DNA from: Gammaproteobacteria bacterium | GTDB taxonomy: Bacteria; Pseudomonadota; Gammaproteobacteria; Ga0077536 | Reading direction: 5' to 3' | Length of the DNA stretch: 64,000 nt | Assembly: GCA_020849475.1 (NCBI GenBank) | Contig: JADLGE010000009.1 | Span: 1-64,000 of the forward strand | Part shown: positions 28,153 to 36,686 of the stretch, piece after piece | Layout: each line of letters begins with the position of its first letter | Position numbering within the stretch: position 1 is the stretch's first letter | Made by a program: the position numbers and the translations under genes | The notes under the pieces: model-generated | What the model was told of the DNA's origin: nothing | The model's database searches: none | The model's input: only the letters and a program-made list of their open reading frames with translations

Positions 28153-29169
28153 ATGAAAATCGATACTTTCATGGCGCCCGGCGCGCCCGCCAAAATTGCG
28201 GCGCTGGCCAAGGAATACGACGCCCTCGGCTTCGACTGCATCTGGACCTTCGAAGCGATGAGCGATGCTTTCATTCCTCTGGCCCACGCCGCCGCCGCGG
28301 CGCCGCGCATCGAAATCGGCACCAATATCGCGGTCGCCTTTGCCCGCTCGCCGTTCTCGATGGCGCAGATTGCCTGGGATCTGCAGCGCGACTCGGGCGG
28401 CCGTTTTCATCTCGGCCTCGGCACCCAGGTGCGCGCCCATGTCGAGAAGCGCTTCTCCATGCCTTTCGATCATCCGGCCGCGCGTGTCACCGATTACATC
28501 CGCTGCGTGCGCGCCATCTGGGATACCTTCCAGACCGGTGCGCGTCCGAATTACGAAGGGCCGTTCTATCGCTTCAAGCTCATCAACGCTTTCTTCACGC
28601 CCGGGGCCATCGAGCATCCGCAGATTCCGGTGTATCTGGCCGGCGTGAATACCGGCATGTGTCGCGCGGCCGGTGAAGTGGCGGACGGTTTTCATGTGCA
28701 CCCGGTGCACACGGTCGATTACCTGCGCGAAGTGGTGTGCCCGACCATCGCCGAGGGCGCGAAATCCGCCGGTCGCGACGCATCGAAAATCCAGCTCTAC
28801 GCGCCGGTATTCATCATCACCGGCGAGAGCCAGGCCGAGACCGATGCCATGGAGCAACTGGTGCGCCGCCAGATCTCGTTCTATGGCGCGACCCCGACCT
28901 ATGCCAGCGTGTTCGAACACCACGGCTACAACGAGCTCGGACGGCAGTTGAACGGTCTGTTACGCGAGGGCAAGCTCGACGAAATGGCGGCCGCCATCCC
29001 GGCCGCGCTGCTGGAGAAGATCTGCATCATCGACGCGCCGGGCAACATCGGCAAACGCATCCGCGAGCGCTACGACGGCCTGCTGGACCGCGTCGCCCTC
29101 TACCGTTCCATGGGCGGCGATGGCGAATTCAACCGCTGGCGCGAGCTCATCGACGCGGTGCACGCCTGA
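28153..29169 (+). CDS. LLM-class (F420/flavin-dependent) oxidoreductase
   Basis: 338 residues; the second of two adjacent ATGs (28150 and 28153) is better spaced from GGAG at 28143-28146. Luciferase-like fold: KIDTFMAPGAPAKIAALAKE at the start, GFDCIWTFEA, EIGTNIAVAFARSPFSMA and LGLGTQVRAHVEKRFSMP. It resembles the TIGR03617-type LLM oxidoreductases, often F420-dependent in actinobacteria; whether this organism makes F420 cannot be told. Substrate unknown. Confidence 0.83.
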   Translation: MKIDTFMAPGAPAKIAALAKEYDALGFDCIWTFEAMSDAFIPLAHAAAAAPRIEIGTNIAVAFARSPFSMAQIAWDLQRDSGGRFHLGLGTQVRAHVEKRFSMPFDHPAARVTDYIRCVRAIWDTFQTGARPNYEGPFYRFKLINAFFTPGAIEHPQIPVYLAGVNTGMCRAAGEVADGFHVHPVHTVDYLREVVCPTIAEGAKSAGRDASKIQLYAPVFIITGESQAETDAMEQLVRRQISFYGATPTYASVFEHHGYNELGRQLNGLLREGKLDEMAAAIPAALLEKICIIDAPGNIGKRIRERYDGLLDRVALYRSMGGDGEFNRWRELIDAVHA

Positions 29170-29267
29170 GACAGGTGGCCGTCGCTTCAGGCGGTGGGCG
29201 CCAGACGGGCGCCCACCCCCAAGATATGGTCTATCCTGACAGAAGTTCCACAGCATGGCGGGTGGCT

Positions 29268-29281
29268 TTGACCCTGATCAA
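29268..29281 (+). promoter_or_regulatory. FNR/ANR-like box upstream of hemN
   Basis: TTGACCCTGATCAA matches the FNR/ANR consensus TTGAT-N4-ATCAA with one mismatch. Its centre is about 39 bp before the hemN ATG, so a classic -41.5 activator position would start transcription almost at the ATG. It fits oxygen control of an oxygen-independent enzyme, but the spacing leaves its mode unclear. Confidence 0.6.
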
Positions 29282-29313
29282 GCCCACCGCCGCGGTCGGT
29301 AGCAAAGTGAGCC

Positions 29314-30714
29314 ATGAGCAGCGTTGCCTCAAGTCATTCCCGGGAGTTGTTCTCGCCTGAGTTGATCGCCAAATACGATCGCAGCGGGCCGCGCTATACC
29401 TCCTATCCCACCGCCGCACAGTTCCACGATTACACGGTCGCCGATTACGAGCGCGCCGCGCGCGCCAGCAACGTGGCCGGCGCCGAGCTCTCGCTGTACG
29501 TACACATCCCGTTCTGTGCGACGGTGTGTTTCTACTGTGGTTGCAACAAGGTCATCACCAAGAACCGCGCCCATGCCGTGACCTATCTCGAAGGACTGGC
29601 GCAAGAGATTCGCATGCAGGCGGCGCTCTACGACGGCCAGCGCCGGGTGCGCCAGATGCACTGGGGCGGCGGTACGCCGACCTTCCTCGATGCCACGCAG
29701 ATTGCCCATCTCATGGGCCTGCTGAAAGACAATTTCCGCTGCGAAGTCGGCCCCGACAGCGAGTATTCCATCGAAATCGACCCGCGCGCCTGCGCGCCCG
29801 GCACCTTGGGCCAGCTACGCGAACTGGGCTTCAACCGTGTCAGCTTCGGCGTACAGGATTTCGATCCCGATGTGCAGGTGGCGGTCAATCGCATCCAGAG
29901 CCAGGCCGTGACGCTCGGCGCGATTGAGGAAGCGCGCAATGCCGGCTTCGGCTCCGTCAGTCTCGATTTGATCTATGGTCTGCCGCGCCAGACGCGTGCC
30001 AGCTTCGCGCGTACGCTGGCGGAAGTGATTGCTATTCGCCCGGAGCGCCTGTCCATCTTCAATTACGCGCACATGCCGCACCTGTTCAAGAGCCAGAACC
30101 GAATCGATGCCTCGACCTTGCCGCCGCCGGCGGAGAAGCTCGCGATACTGCATCACACTATCGACGTGCTGACCGAGGCCGGCTATCAGTACATCGGCAT
30201 GGATCATTTCGCTTTGCCCCATGACGAATTGGCACGCGCACAGCGCGCCGGCACCTTGCATCGCAACTTCCAGGGCTATTCCACCCATGCCGGTTGCGAT
30301 CTGGTCGGCCTCGGCGTGAGTTCCATCGGCATGCTGGAAGGCAGCTACCATCAAAATCGCAAGGCTTTGCCCGACTACTACGCAGCGCTGGAAGGGGGAC
30401 AACTGTGCGTGACGCGCGGCGTGGTGCTCGATGACGACGACCGCTTGCGCCGTCACGTGATCATGCGCCTGGTGTGCGCGCAGGATCTCGACATCGCCGC
30501 CACCGAGGCACGCTTTGGCATTTCGTTCAAGGATTATTTTGCCGACGAACTCACCGCCCTGGCTGCCATGGTCGAGGACGGACTGGTCGAGATTGAACCT
30601 GCCGTGATCCGCGTTCGCGAAGCCGGACGCATGTTTCTGCGACAGATCTGCATGTGCTTCGACCGCTACGTGAACCGCGTCGATCACACTCACCGATATT
30701 CGCGCGCGATCTGA
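29314..30714 (+). CDS. hemN: Oxygen-independent coproporphyrinogen III oxidase
   Basis: 466 residues. Radical SAM protein with the CxxxCxxCxC cluster motif in PFCATVCFYCGCN (Cys68, 72, 75, 77), GGGTPTFLD, and the HemN-specific N-terminus SPELIAKYDRSGPRYTSYPT. Further family motifs include SFGVQDFDPDVQ and GMDHFALPHDELA. It decarboxylates coproporphyrinogen III without oxygen. It appears to lead an operon with nrdJa and nrdJb, preceded by an FNR-like box. No strong ribosome-binding site precedes the ATG. Confidence 0.96.
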   Translation: MSSVASSHSRELFSPELIAKYDRSGPRYTSYPTAAQFHDYTVADYERAARASNVAGAELSLYVHIPFCATVCFYCGCNKVITKNRAHAVTYLEGLAQEIRMQAALYDGQRRVRQMHWGGGTPTFLDATQIAHLMGLLKDNFRCEVGPDSEYSIEIDPRACAPGTLGQLRELGFNRVSFGVQDFDPDVQVAVNRIQSQAVTLGAIEEARNAGFGSVSLDLIYGLPRQTRASFARTLAEVIAIRPERLSIFNYAHMPHLFKSQNRIDASTLPPPAEKLAILHHTIDVLTEAGYQYIGMDHFALPHDELARAQRAGTLHRNFQGYSTHAGCDLVGLGVSSIGMLEGSYHQNRKALPDYYAALEGGQLCVTRGVVLDDDDRLRRHVIMRLVCAQDLDIAATEARFGISFKDYFADELTALAAMVEDGLVEIEPAVIRVREAGRMFLRQICMCFDRYVNRVDHTHRYSRAI

Positions 30715-30765
30715 CCGGACGGCGCGAGTACACTAGCCGGCCGTAGGCCCTGGAGAGCGCAGCAC

Positions 30766-32919
30766 ATGCTGCAACACAATCGCAGTGTCGCCACCGACGA
30801 CACCTTGAACCTGCCGCTGCAACCCGTCGCCCATGACATCTGGGCGAGCAAATACCGCCTGCGTGCCGCCGATGGCACGGCGCTGGACGCGACGCCCGAT
30901 GCGACACTCGAACGCATCGCCACCGCGCTGGCGTCGGTCGAGCAGACTGCCGCCGACATTCGCCACTGGCAACAGGAATTCCTGTGGGCGCTGCGGCGTG
31001 GCGCCTTGCCCGCCGGGCGTATCCTCGCCAACGCCGGCGCCGCCGAGCACAAGCCCTCGACCTCGACCATCAACTGCACGGTGTCTGGCACCGTGCATGA
31101 TTCGATGGAAGACATCCTCGCCAAACTCTACGAAGCGGGGCTCACGCTCAAGGCTGGCTGCGGCATCGGTTACGAATTTTCAACCTTGCGGCCGCGCGAC
31201 GCCTTCGTCGCCGGCGCTGGCGCCTACACCTCGGGGCCCTTGTCGTTCATGGATGTGTACGACCGCATGTGTCTCACCATCTCTTCGGCCGGTGGTCGCC
31301 GCGGCGCGCAGATGGCGACCTTCGACATCGGTCATCCCGACGTCATGGATTTCATTCGCGCCAAGCGCGAAGACGGCCGCCTGCGCCAGTTCAATCTGTC
31401 GTTGCTGGTGACGCGCGAATTCATGGAAGCGGTGCGCAACGACGGCGAATGGGTGCTGGCCTTCCCGGCCACTGAACACGAATTCAAGGTCGGCAATCTC
31501 GACGCCAGCGATCCGGCGCAGGTGGTGTGGCGCAACTGGCCGAGCCACGACAATTACCGCGTCGATGCGCAAGGGCGCGTGGCGTGCAAAATCTACCGGC
31601 GCATGCCGGCACGCGAATTGTGGGATGCGGTCATGCATGCCACCTACGACTACGCCGAGCCCGGCTTCATCTTGATTGACCGCTACAACGAGATGAACAA
31701 CAACTGGTTCTGCGAAAACATTCGCGCCACCAATCCCTGTGGCGAGCAGGGCCTGCCGCCCTATGGCGCCTGTTTGCTGGGCTCAATCAATCTGACGTGT
31801 TTCGTGCGCGATCCGTGCTCCAGCGGCGCGGCGTTTGATTGGGACGCCTATCGGCGCGTGGTGGCGATTTTCACGCGCATGCTCGACAACGTGGTGGAAC
31901 TGCACGGCCTGCCCTTGTCGCGCCAGCGCGACGAGATCGTGCGCAAGCGTCGCCACGGCATGGGCTTCCTGGGGCTTGGTTCGTCGCTGGCCTTGCTGGG
32001 GCTGCGCTATGGCTCGAAAGAGGCGGTGGCCTTCACCGAGCAGGTCAGTCGCGAACTCGCTTTGACGGGCTGGCGCACCGGCCTGGAACTTGCCCGCGAG
32101 AAAGGCCCCGCGCCGATCATGAACGAGGATTTCACCGTGACCTCGGCGATGCTGGCCGAACGTCCGGAAATGACGCGCGACGGCATGCGTGTCGGCGACG
32201 TGGTGAAGGGCCGCGTGCTGTTTGCGCGTTACAGCCGCTACATGCAGCAGCTGGCCGATGTCGATCCGAGTCTGGTCGACGAGCTGGCCGAGCAGGGCGC
32301 GCGCTTCACCCATCACAGCTCGATTGCGCCTACCGGCACCATCGCGCTATCGCTCGGCAATAACGCCAGCAATGGCATCGAGCCGAGCTTTGCCCATCGC
32401 TACGTGCGCAATGTCATCACCGCCGGGCGCAAGACCAAGGACAAGGTCGAGGTGTGTTCCTACGAACTGCTGGCGTGGCGCGCGCTGATCAATCCCAAGG
32501 CCATGCCGGATGCGAGCGACCCGACCGAGCGTCTGCCCGACACTTTCGTCACCGCCGACGACATCACGCCCAGTGAACACATCGCGATGCAGGCCGCCGC
32601 CCAGCGTTGGATAGATTCGTCGATCTCGAAGACCGTCAACGTGCCGTCGGACATTCCCTTCGAGTCGTTCAAGAGCCTGTACTTCGAGGCCTACGAACGC
32701 GGTCTGAAAGGCTGCACCACGTTCCGCTTCAATCCCTCCGCCTTTCAGGGCGTGCTGGTCAAGCATGCGGATCTGGCACGCACCACCTATCGCTTCACCC
32801 TTGCCGACGGCACCGTGATCGAAGCGCGTGGTGATGAGGAAATCGAATACGAAGGCGAGACCCACTCGGCCGCCAATCTGTATGACGCGATCAAGGAAGG
32901 CTATTACGGTGTCTATTGA
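30766..32919 (+). CDS. nrdJa: Adenosylcobalamin-dependent (class II) ribonucleotide reductase, catalytic part
   Basis: 717 residues. Catalytic-core motifs: TSTINCTVSGTVHDSM, GCGIGYEFSTLRP, SSAGGRRGAQMATF, NPCGEQGLPPYGACLLGSIN and TGTIALSLGNNASNGIEPSF. Class II enzymes make deoxynucleotides with vitamin B12 and need no oxygen. The C-terminal cysteine-rich tail is on the next gene, as in the split NrdJa/NrdJb enzyme of Pseudomonas aeruginosa. No cobalamin riboswitch fits in the 51-bp gap after hemN. Confidence 0.93.
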   Translation: MLQHNRSVATDDTLNLPLQPVAHDIWASKYRLRAADGTALDATPDATLERIATALASVEQTAADIRHWQQEFLWALRRGALPAGRILANAGAAEHKPSTSTINCTVSGTVHDSMEDILAKLYEAGLTLKAGCGIGYEFSTLRPRDAFVAGAGAYTSGPLSFMDVYDRMCLTISSAGGRRGAQMATFDIGHPDVMDFIRAKREDGRLRQFNLSLLVTREFMEAVRNDGEWVLAFPATEHEFKVGNLDASDPAQVVWRNWPSHDNYRVDAQGRVACKIYRRMPARELWDAVMHATYDYAEPGFILIDRYNEMNNNWFCENIRATNPCGEQGLPPYGACLLGSINLTCFVRDPCSSGAAFDWDAYRRVVAIFTRMLDNVVELHGLPLSRQRDEIVRKRRHGMGFLGLGSSLALLGLRYGSKEAVAFTEQVSRELALTGWRTGLELAREKGPAPIMNEDFTVTSAMLAERPEMTRDGMRVGDVVKGRVLFARYSRYMQQLADVDPSLVDELAEQGARFTHHSSIAPTGTIALSLGNNASNGIEPSFAHRYVRNVITAGRKTKDKVEVCSYELLAWRALINPKAMPDASDPTERLPDTFVTADDITPSEHIAMQAAAQRWIDSSISKTVNVPSDIPFESFKSLYFEAYERGLKGCTTFRFNPSAFQGVLVKHADLARTTYRFTLADGTVIEARGDEEIEYEGETHSAANLYDAIKEGYYGVY

Positions 32920-32947
32920 GCGCGTTGAAAGTCAGGAGAAGTCAGCC

Positions 32948-33610
32948 ATGGTGAAAAAGATTGAGCAGCCGATCACCGGCGTCGAAGTGGTGGCCGATGC
33001 GCCGCCGGTGGAAGAGCCGACGGCCGAAATCATCCACATGCACGAGAAGGTCGAGCGTCCCGAGATGCTGCTCGGCTCGACCTACAAGATTAAAACGCCG
33101 CTGTCGGCCCATGCGCTGTACGTGACCATCAACGACATCGTGCTCAATGCCGGCACACAGCACGAATTGCGCCGTCCGTTCGAAGTGTTCATCAACTCCA
33201 AGAACATGGACCACTTCCAGTGGATAGTGGCGCTCACCCGCATCATCTCGGCGGTGTTCCGCAAGGGCGGTGACGTGACTTTCCTCGTCGATGAAATGCG
33301 CAGCGTGTTCGACCCGCGCGGCGGTTACTTCAAAAAGGGCGGCCGTTACACGCCGTCACTGGTGGCCGAGATTGGCGATGTCATCGAAACCCATCTGCGC
33401 TCCATCGGCCTGCTGGGCCCGGCGCGACCACGCACCGAGATCAACGTGGCCCACGAGCCCAAGGCCAAGCTCAAGGAAGTGCAGGTGGATGAAGACGATA
33501 GCGGCATCCCGGGCGATGCCCTGCATTGCAGCAAGTGCTTTGCCAAGGCGGTGGTTGCGCTCGACAACTGCCTGACCTGTCTCAATTGCGGCGAGTCAAA
33601 GTGTGGTTGA
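32948..33610 (+). CDS. nrdJb: Class II ribonucleotide reductase, C-terminal subunit
   Basis: 220 residues from the ATG at 32948, with AGGAG eight bases upstream. It carries the TSCPD-type domain (about 55-165: LSAHALYVTINDIV, FEVFINSKNMDHFQWIVAL) and ends in a redox/zinc cysteine block, CSKCFAKAVVALDNC then CLNCGESKC. This completes the class II reductase begun by nrdJa and is expected to hold the cysteines that re-reduce the active site. It lies 28 bp after nrdJa. Confidence 0.9.
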   Translation: MVKKIEQPITGVEVVADAPPVEEPTAEIIHMHEKVERPEMLLGSTYKIKTPLSAHALYVTINDIVLNAGTQHELRRPFEVFINSKNMDHFQWIVALTRIISAVFRKGGDVTFLVDEMRSVFDPRGGYFKKGGRYTPSLVAEIGDVIETHLRSIGLLGPARPRTEINVAHEPKAKLKEVQVDEDDSGIPGDALHCSKCFAKAVVALDNCLTCLNCGESKCG

Positions 33611-33633
33611 GAAGGGAGTGCACGCAGCCTCCG

Positions 33634-33668
33634 CAAAATTCATGCGCCGACCTCGCGGCCGGCGCATG
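33634..33668 (-). terminator. Rho-independent terminator of the cyclic-nucleotide/rhodanese gene
   Basis: CATGCGCCG (33641-33649) pairs with CGGCGCATG (33660-33668) over a 10-nt loop. Read on the minus strand it is followed by AATTTTG, giving a short T-run just past the gene ending at 33686. Also a hairpin GAGCTT/AAGCTC at 33671-33687 overlaps that gene's stop. Confidence 0.55.
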
Positions 33669-33685
33669 ACGAGCTTGGGGGAAGC

Positions 33686-35545
33686 TCAGAGAGTGATCAA
33701 TTGGGGGATGTCTTCCAGCGCCTGCTCGTTCATGTAGACAATCTGGTCTGACAGCAGGTTGCGCATTTCTTCTACCTCGCGATACAGCTGGTTGGCTGAC
33801 GCGAGTTTGACTTCGAACTGTTTCTTGGCTTCCTGAAGCTGGGCTTTCTGGCGGCTGATCTTGTTGGCCAGCGCAATCAGCTTCTTGTAGTAGACCCGCA
33901 CGAGCTGTTCTTTATCCTGGTACTCAGCGGCGTAGGTCTCGCGAATCTTGGCCTCTTTCTGGCGCATTTCCTCGTTGGACTGCTCGCGCATGCGTGCCAG
34001 CTTGGTCTGGTATTCGACCGCCACCAAGGCCGATTTGGCATCGACCGCCTTGGCCACTTCGCGGCGCAGGCGCGTCTCCATTTCGGCCAGCAGGATGCTG
34101 ATGGCATCGCGCGGCGCATCGTTGCGCGCATGGCCGGCGGCGCGACCGTCGCGGTCCATTTCCAGCGGCGCCAGCGTGGAAGGCGCGCTGTCTGCCGGGT
34201 CGAGTTCGTCGTGCTGCTGTTCCAGTTCTTCGATGATGTCGGCCAGGCTGCGGCCGGAGGCGGTGTCGGTGAATTTGTCGACAGGGGTGGTGTCATGCAT
34301 CGCTTCTTGTGCCTCCGCGTAGGTCGATAGCCCGGCAATTCTGCTGAGAGTGTTATCCAACGGGGTGTTGCTGCGGCCATCCAGGGCGGCGTCGCCGTCC
34401 GCAAAGTCCGGCAGGCTCATTTCAGTGCCAGGGAAGGTGATAACCGTGACATTTGCCGCTTCATCCGCCACCGGCGGCTGCGTGATCAAAGACGGATCGC
34501 GCTCGCCGATGGTGGCTATCGTCTCGGTGACATAGGCGACGTCGAAGCCGCGCTCGGCGAGCAGGAATGCGCCGATGGCGCATTGCTCGATGTCATCACC
34601 GCATACGAAGTACTGAAAATCCTTGCGCAGCCGGTTGCTCTGTAGACGCAGCATGTTGACCGGGATGTTTTCGCTGCCGGCCAGCGCGCCTGCGCTGTGC
34701 TCTTCCGGATAGCGGATATCGAGCCACACGCCGCCATCGCCGATCTGGGGCCGCGCGGCGGCAAAACTGGTCGGGCGCAGCACCTTGGAAAGAATGAGCT
34801 CGACGAAATCCTGTTTGCCGAGGCGCATGAGCTGGCCGTCGGACAGCATGGTGACGGTGGCGTTGCGCGCACGGTTGGCGATCAGGGCTTCTTCGCCAAA
34901 GGCCATGCCGGGGCCGAGGTCGGCGAGATGAATCTGGCCGCGTCCGGCGGCGATGGAGCGCGATACTTCGCAGTAGCCGCTTTCGATCACGTAGTAGTAA
35001 TCGCCCGGCGCGCCTTGTTGTATGACGACCTGGTCGGCCTTGTAACTGACCTGCTCCATGTGCGCGAAGATGCGCTGGATATTGGTCGCCGGAAGCACCG
35101 AGAACAGTTCCGACTGCAGCATGCGAATCATCCAGTCGGACGAACGCGCGGTGGCAATCTCGCTCACTTCCAGCTCGTCGCTGACGTGCTGTCCGTCGAG
35201 GTCGGCCTCGCTGACCAGGCGGTCGAGCATGTTGCGACGGAAGACCACCAGCTTGGCGTTGTCCACCGCGCGCACGCTGTAGCGTTTGCGGCCGGGGGGA
35301 TCGAGTGGGCGCAGGGCCGCCTTATGGGTGGCGGACAGGGTGCGGGTGATTTTGCCGTGGTAGATGAGTTCGATGGTGCCGGCCAGCAAGTAGTAGACGA
35401 GGTCATCGATGTGGCCCTGGGGATAGACCACCTGGCCGCGCGCGTAGCTGCGAACTTCCGCCAGTTGCACGGCGCGGTCCTGCAGTGGCTTGGGCAGCCT
35501 TTGCAGGGGTACGAAGGCGCGGATGTGCGTATCGATATCCATCAT
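33686..35545 (-). CDS. Protein with two cyclic-nucleotide-binding domains, rhodanese domain and C-terminal coiled coil
   Basis: 619 residues; ATG at 35545 or the adjacent one at 35542. Domain order: a first cNMP-binding-like domain (about 10-130, degenerate cassette), a second with a good phosphate-binding cassette (FGEEALIANRARNATV, about 216-231; Arg227), a rhodanese domain (about 265-345) with WLDIRYPEEHSAGALAGSENIP and a putative active Cys315 in YFVCGDD, an acidic linker (about 350-480), then a long coiled coil (about 480-605). No signal peptide or membrane helix. It may sense cAMP or cGMP and be cytoplasmic; output unknown. Confidence 0.85.
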   Translation of the reverse strand: MMDIDTHIRAFVPLQRLPKPLQDRAVQLAEVRSYARGQVVYPQGHIDDLVYYLLAGTIELIYHGKITRTLSATHKAALRPLDPPGRKRYSVRAVDNAKLVVFRRNMLDRLVSEADLDGQHVSDELEVSEIATARSSDWMIRMLQSELFSVLPATNIQRIFAHMEQVSYKADQVVIQQGAPGDYYYVIESGYCEVSRSIAAGRGQIHLADLGPGMAFGEEALIANRARNATVTMLSDGQLMRLGKQDFVELILSKVLRPTSFAAARPQIGDGGVWLDIRYPEEHSAGALAGSENIPVNMLRLQSNRLRKDFQYFVCGDDIEQCAIGAFLLAERGFDVAYVTETIATIGERDPSLITQPPVADEAANVTVITFPGTEMSLPDFADGDAALDGRSNTPLDNTLSRIAGLSTYAEAQEAMHDTTPVDKFTDTASGRSLADIIEELEQQHDELDPADSAPSTLAPLEMDRDGRAAGHARNDAPRDAISILLAEMETRLRREVAKAVDAKSALVAVEYQTKLARMREQSNEEMRQKEAKIRETYAAEYQDKEQLVRVYYKKLIALANKISRQKAQLQEAKKQFEVKLASANQLYREVEEMRNLLSDQIVYMNEQALEDIPQLITL

Positions 35546-35589
35546 TCCCTGTCCGTTGACATCCTGTCGAACTCTTCTGAATCTGATAG

Positions 35590-35607
35590 TTACGTCACGT
35601 AATTATA
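35590..35607 (-). promoter_or_regulatory. Promoter and operator-like palindrome for the cyclic-nucleotide/rhodanese gene
   Basis: The minus strand carries TATAAT (35607-35602) immediately followed by the 13-bp palindrome TTACGTGACGTAA (35602-35590), so the palindrome would cover the transcription start about 45 bp upstream of the ATG. This arrangement suits a repressor operator. No convincing -35 was found. Confidence 0.4.
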
Positions 35608-35835
35608 TTGAATTATTAGAAAAGGGAAAGGCTGGCCGTGAGGCGCCCGCGGCGCTTTTGCAGGGCCCGGTGCTGACCGATAATGCCGTGAAGTCCGCAC
35701 ACTCGGGCGGCGTTCGCGGGGACGGACGCCAGCGCCCCAGGGGCGGGCGAGCGTGGGGGAGCGCTGCTGGCGCGGCGTGGGGAATTGGCAGCGGGCCGGC
35801 ATTGCCGCGCACGCCCGGGGACGCATCAGCCAACT

Positions 35836-36636
35836 ATGTGCAATTCGTATCGTGCCGGCCGCGCGCTGCTGCTGGCTTGTCTCGTGATTAGGTGGGCCGC
35901 CGCGCACAGCGCCACCGAGGATCATCACAATAACGTCGGGCAAAGCGTTGCCCACCCGGTCTCGCGCTTCGATCTGCGTGTGCGCTACATGGCCTTCGAA
36001 GGCGACAGTGAGGCGCAAGTGCTGGAAGCGCGTCTCGAACATCCTTTCGATCTGGCAGGCGGCTGGAAACTCAACACACGGGCGGTGATGAGCGGCGGGG
36101 TGACGGATTTTCCGAGCCGCGATAATCGCGCCGGTGATTACAGCGCCGGCACGGGCGATCTGTACACGCAGTTGTTCTTCATCGCGCCCAGCATCGGCGA
36201 CACCTCCATCGGCTTCGGCTGGCGCAATTATTTTCCGACCGCTGGTGAAGACCAGTTCGGCAAGGGCAAGTACCGTTTCGCGCCGCTGGTGGTCGTGCAG
36301 CGCATGGCGAACTGGCTGAGTCCCGGCAGCTTCTACGGGCTTGGCATACGCAATGATTTCAGCGTGGCCGGCGACCGTGCCCATCGCGACGTCAACGAAC
36401 TGCAGGTGGTGCCGGTAGTGACCGTGATGTTGCCGCAGCAGAGCTTCGTCACGCTGTTTCCGGAAATCGTCATCGACTGGCAGCAGGACAACCGGGTGTT
36501 CGTGCCCTTCGATCTCGAAATCGGCCGAAAGTACGCCGCCCACCAGGTCGGCAGCGTGCGCGTGCAGCTACCACTCATCAACGAACTGCACACCTATGAG
36601 TGGACGATGGAGTTGCGCTGGTCGTTGTTTTTTTGA
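35836..36636 (+). CDS. Putative outer-membrane beta-barrel protein
   Basis: 266 residues from the ATG at 35836 (MCNSYRAGRALLLACLVIRW). N-terminal hydrophobic stretch, then alternating amphipathic strands rich in aromatic residues (RFDLRVRYMAFEG, LYTQLFFIAPSIG, SFYGLGIRNDFSV) ending in WTMELRWSLFF, the C-terminal Phe typical of outer-membrane barrels. Not assigned to a named family. A cyclic-nucleotide gene lies divergently upstream. Confidence 0.65.
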   Translation: MCNSYRAGRALLLACLVIRWAAAHSATEDHHNNVGQSVAHPVSRFDLRVRYMAFEGDSEAQVLEARLEHPFDLAGGWKLNTRAVMSGGVTDFPSRDNRAGDYSAGTGDLYTQLFFIAPSIGDTSIGFGWRNYFPTAGEDQFGKGKYRFAPLVVVQRMANWLSPGSFYGLGIRNDFSVAGDRAHRDVNELQVVPVVTVMLPQQSFVTLFPEIVIDWQQDNRVFVPFDLEIGRKYAAHQVGSVRVQLPLINELHTYEWTMELRWSLFF

Positions 36637-36643
36637 ATGCGAT

Positions 36644-36673
36644 TTGAATGCGCGATTTCATTCGCACATTCAA
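36644..36673. terminator. Hairpin between converging genes
   Basis: TTGAATG (36644-36650) pairs with CATTCAA (36667-36673), with three more inner pairs past one mismatch and an 8-nt loop. It lies between the converging barrel-protein and crotonase genes. No clear T-run on either side. Confidence 0.35.
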
Positions 36674-36686
36674 GCTATAACCGCGG

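Noticed and set aside
30715-30765. A cobalamin riboswitch before the B12-dependent ribonucleotide reductase
   Set aside because: The gap is only 51 bp and contains no B12-box-like sequence.
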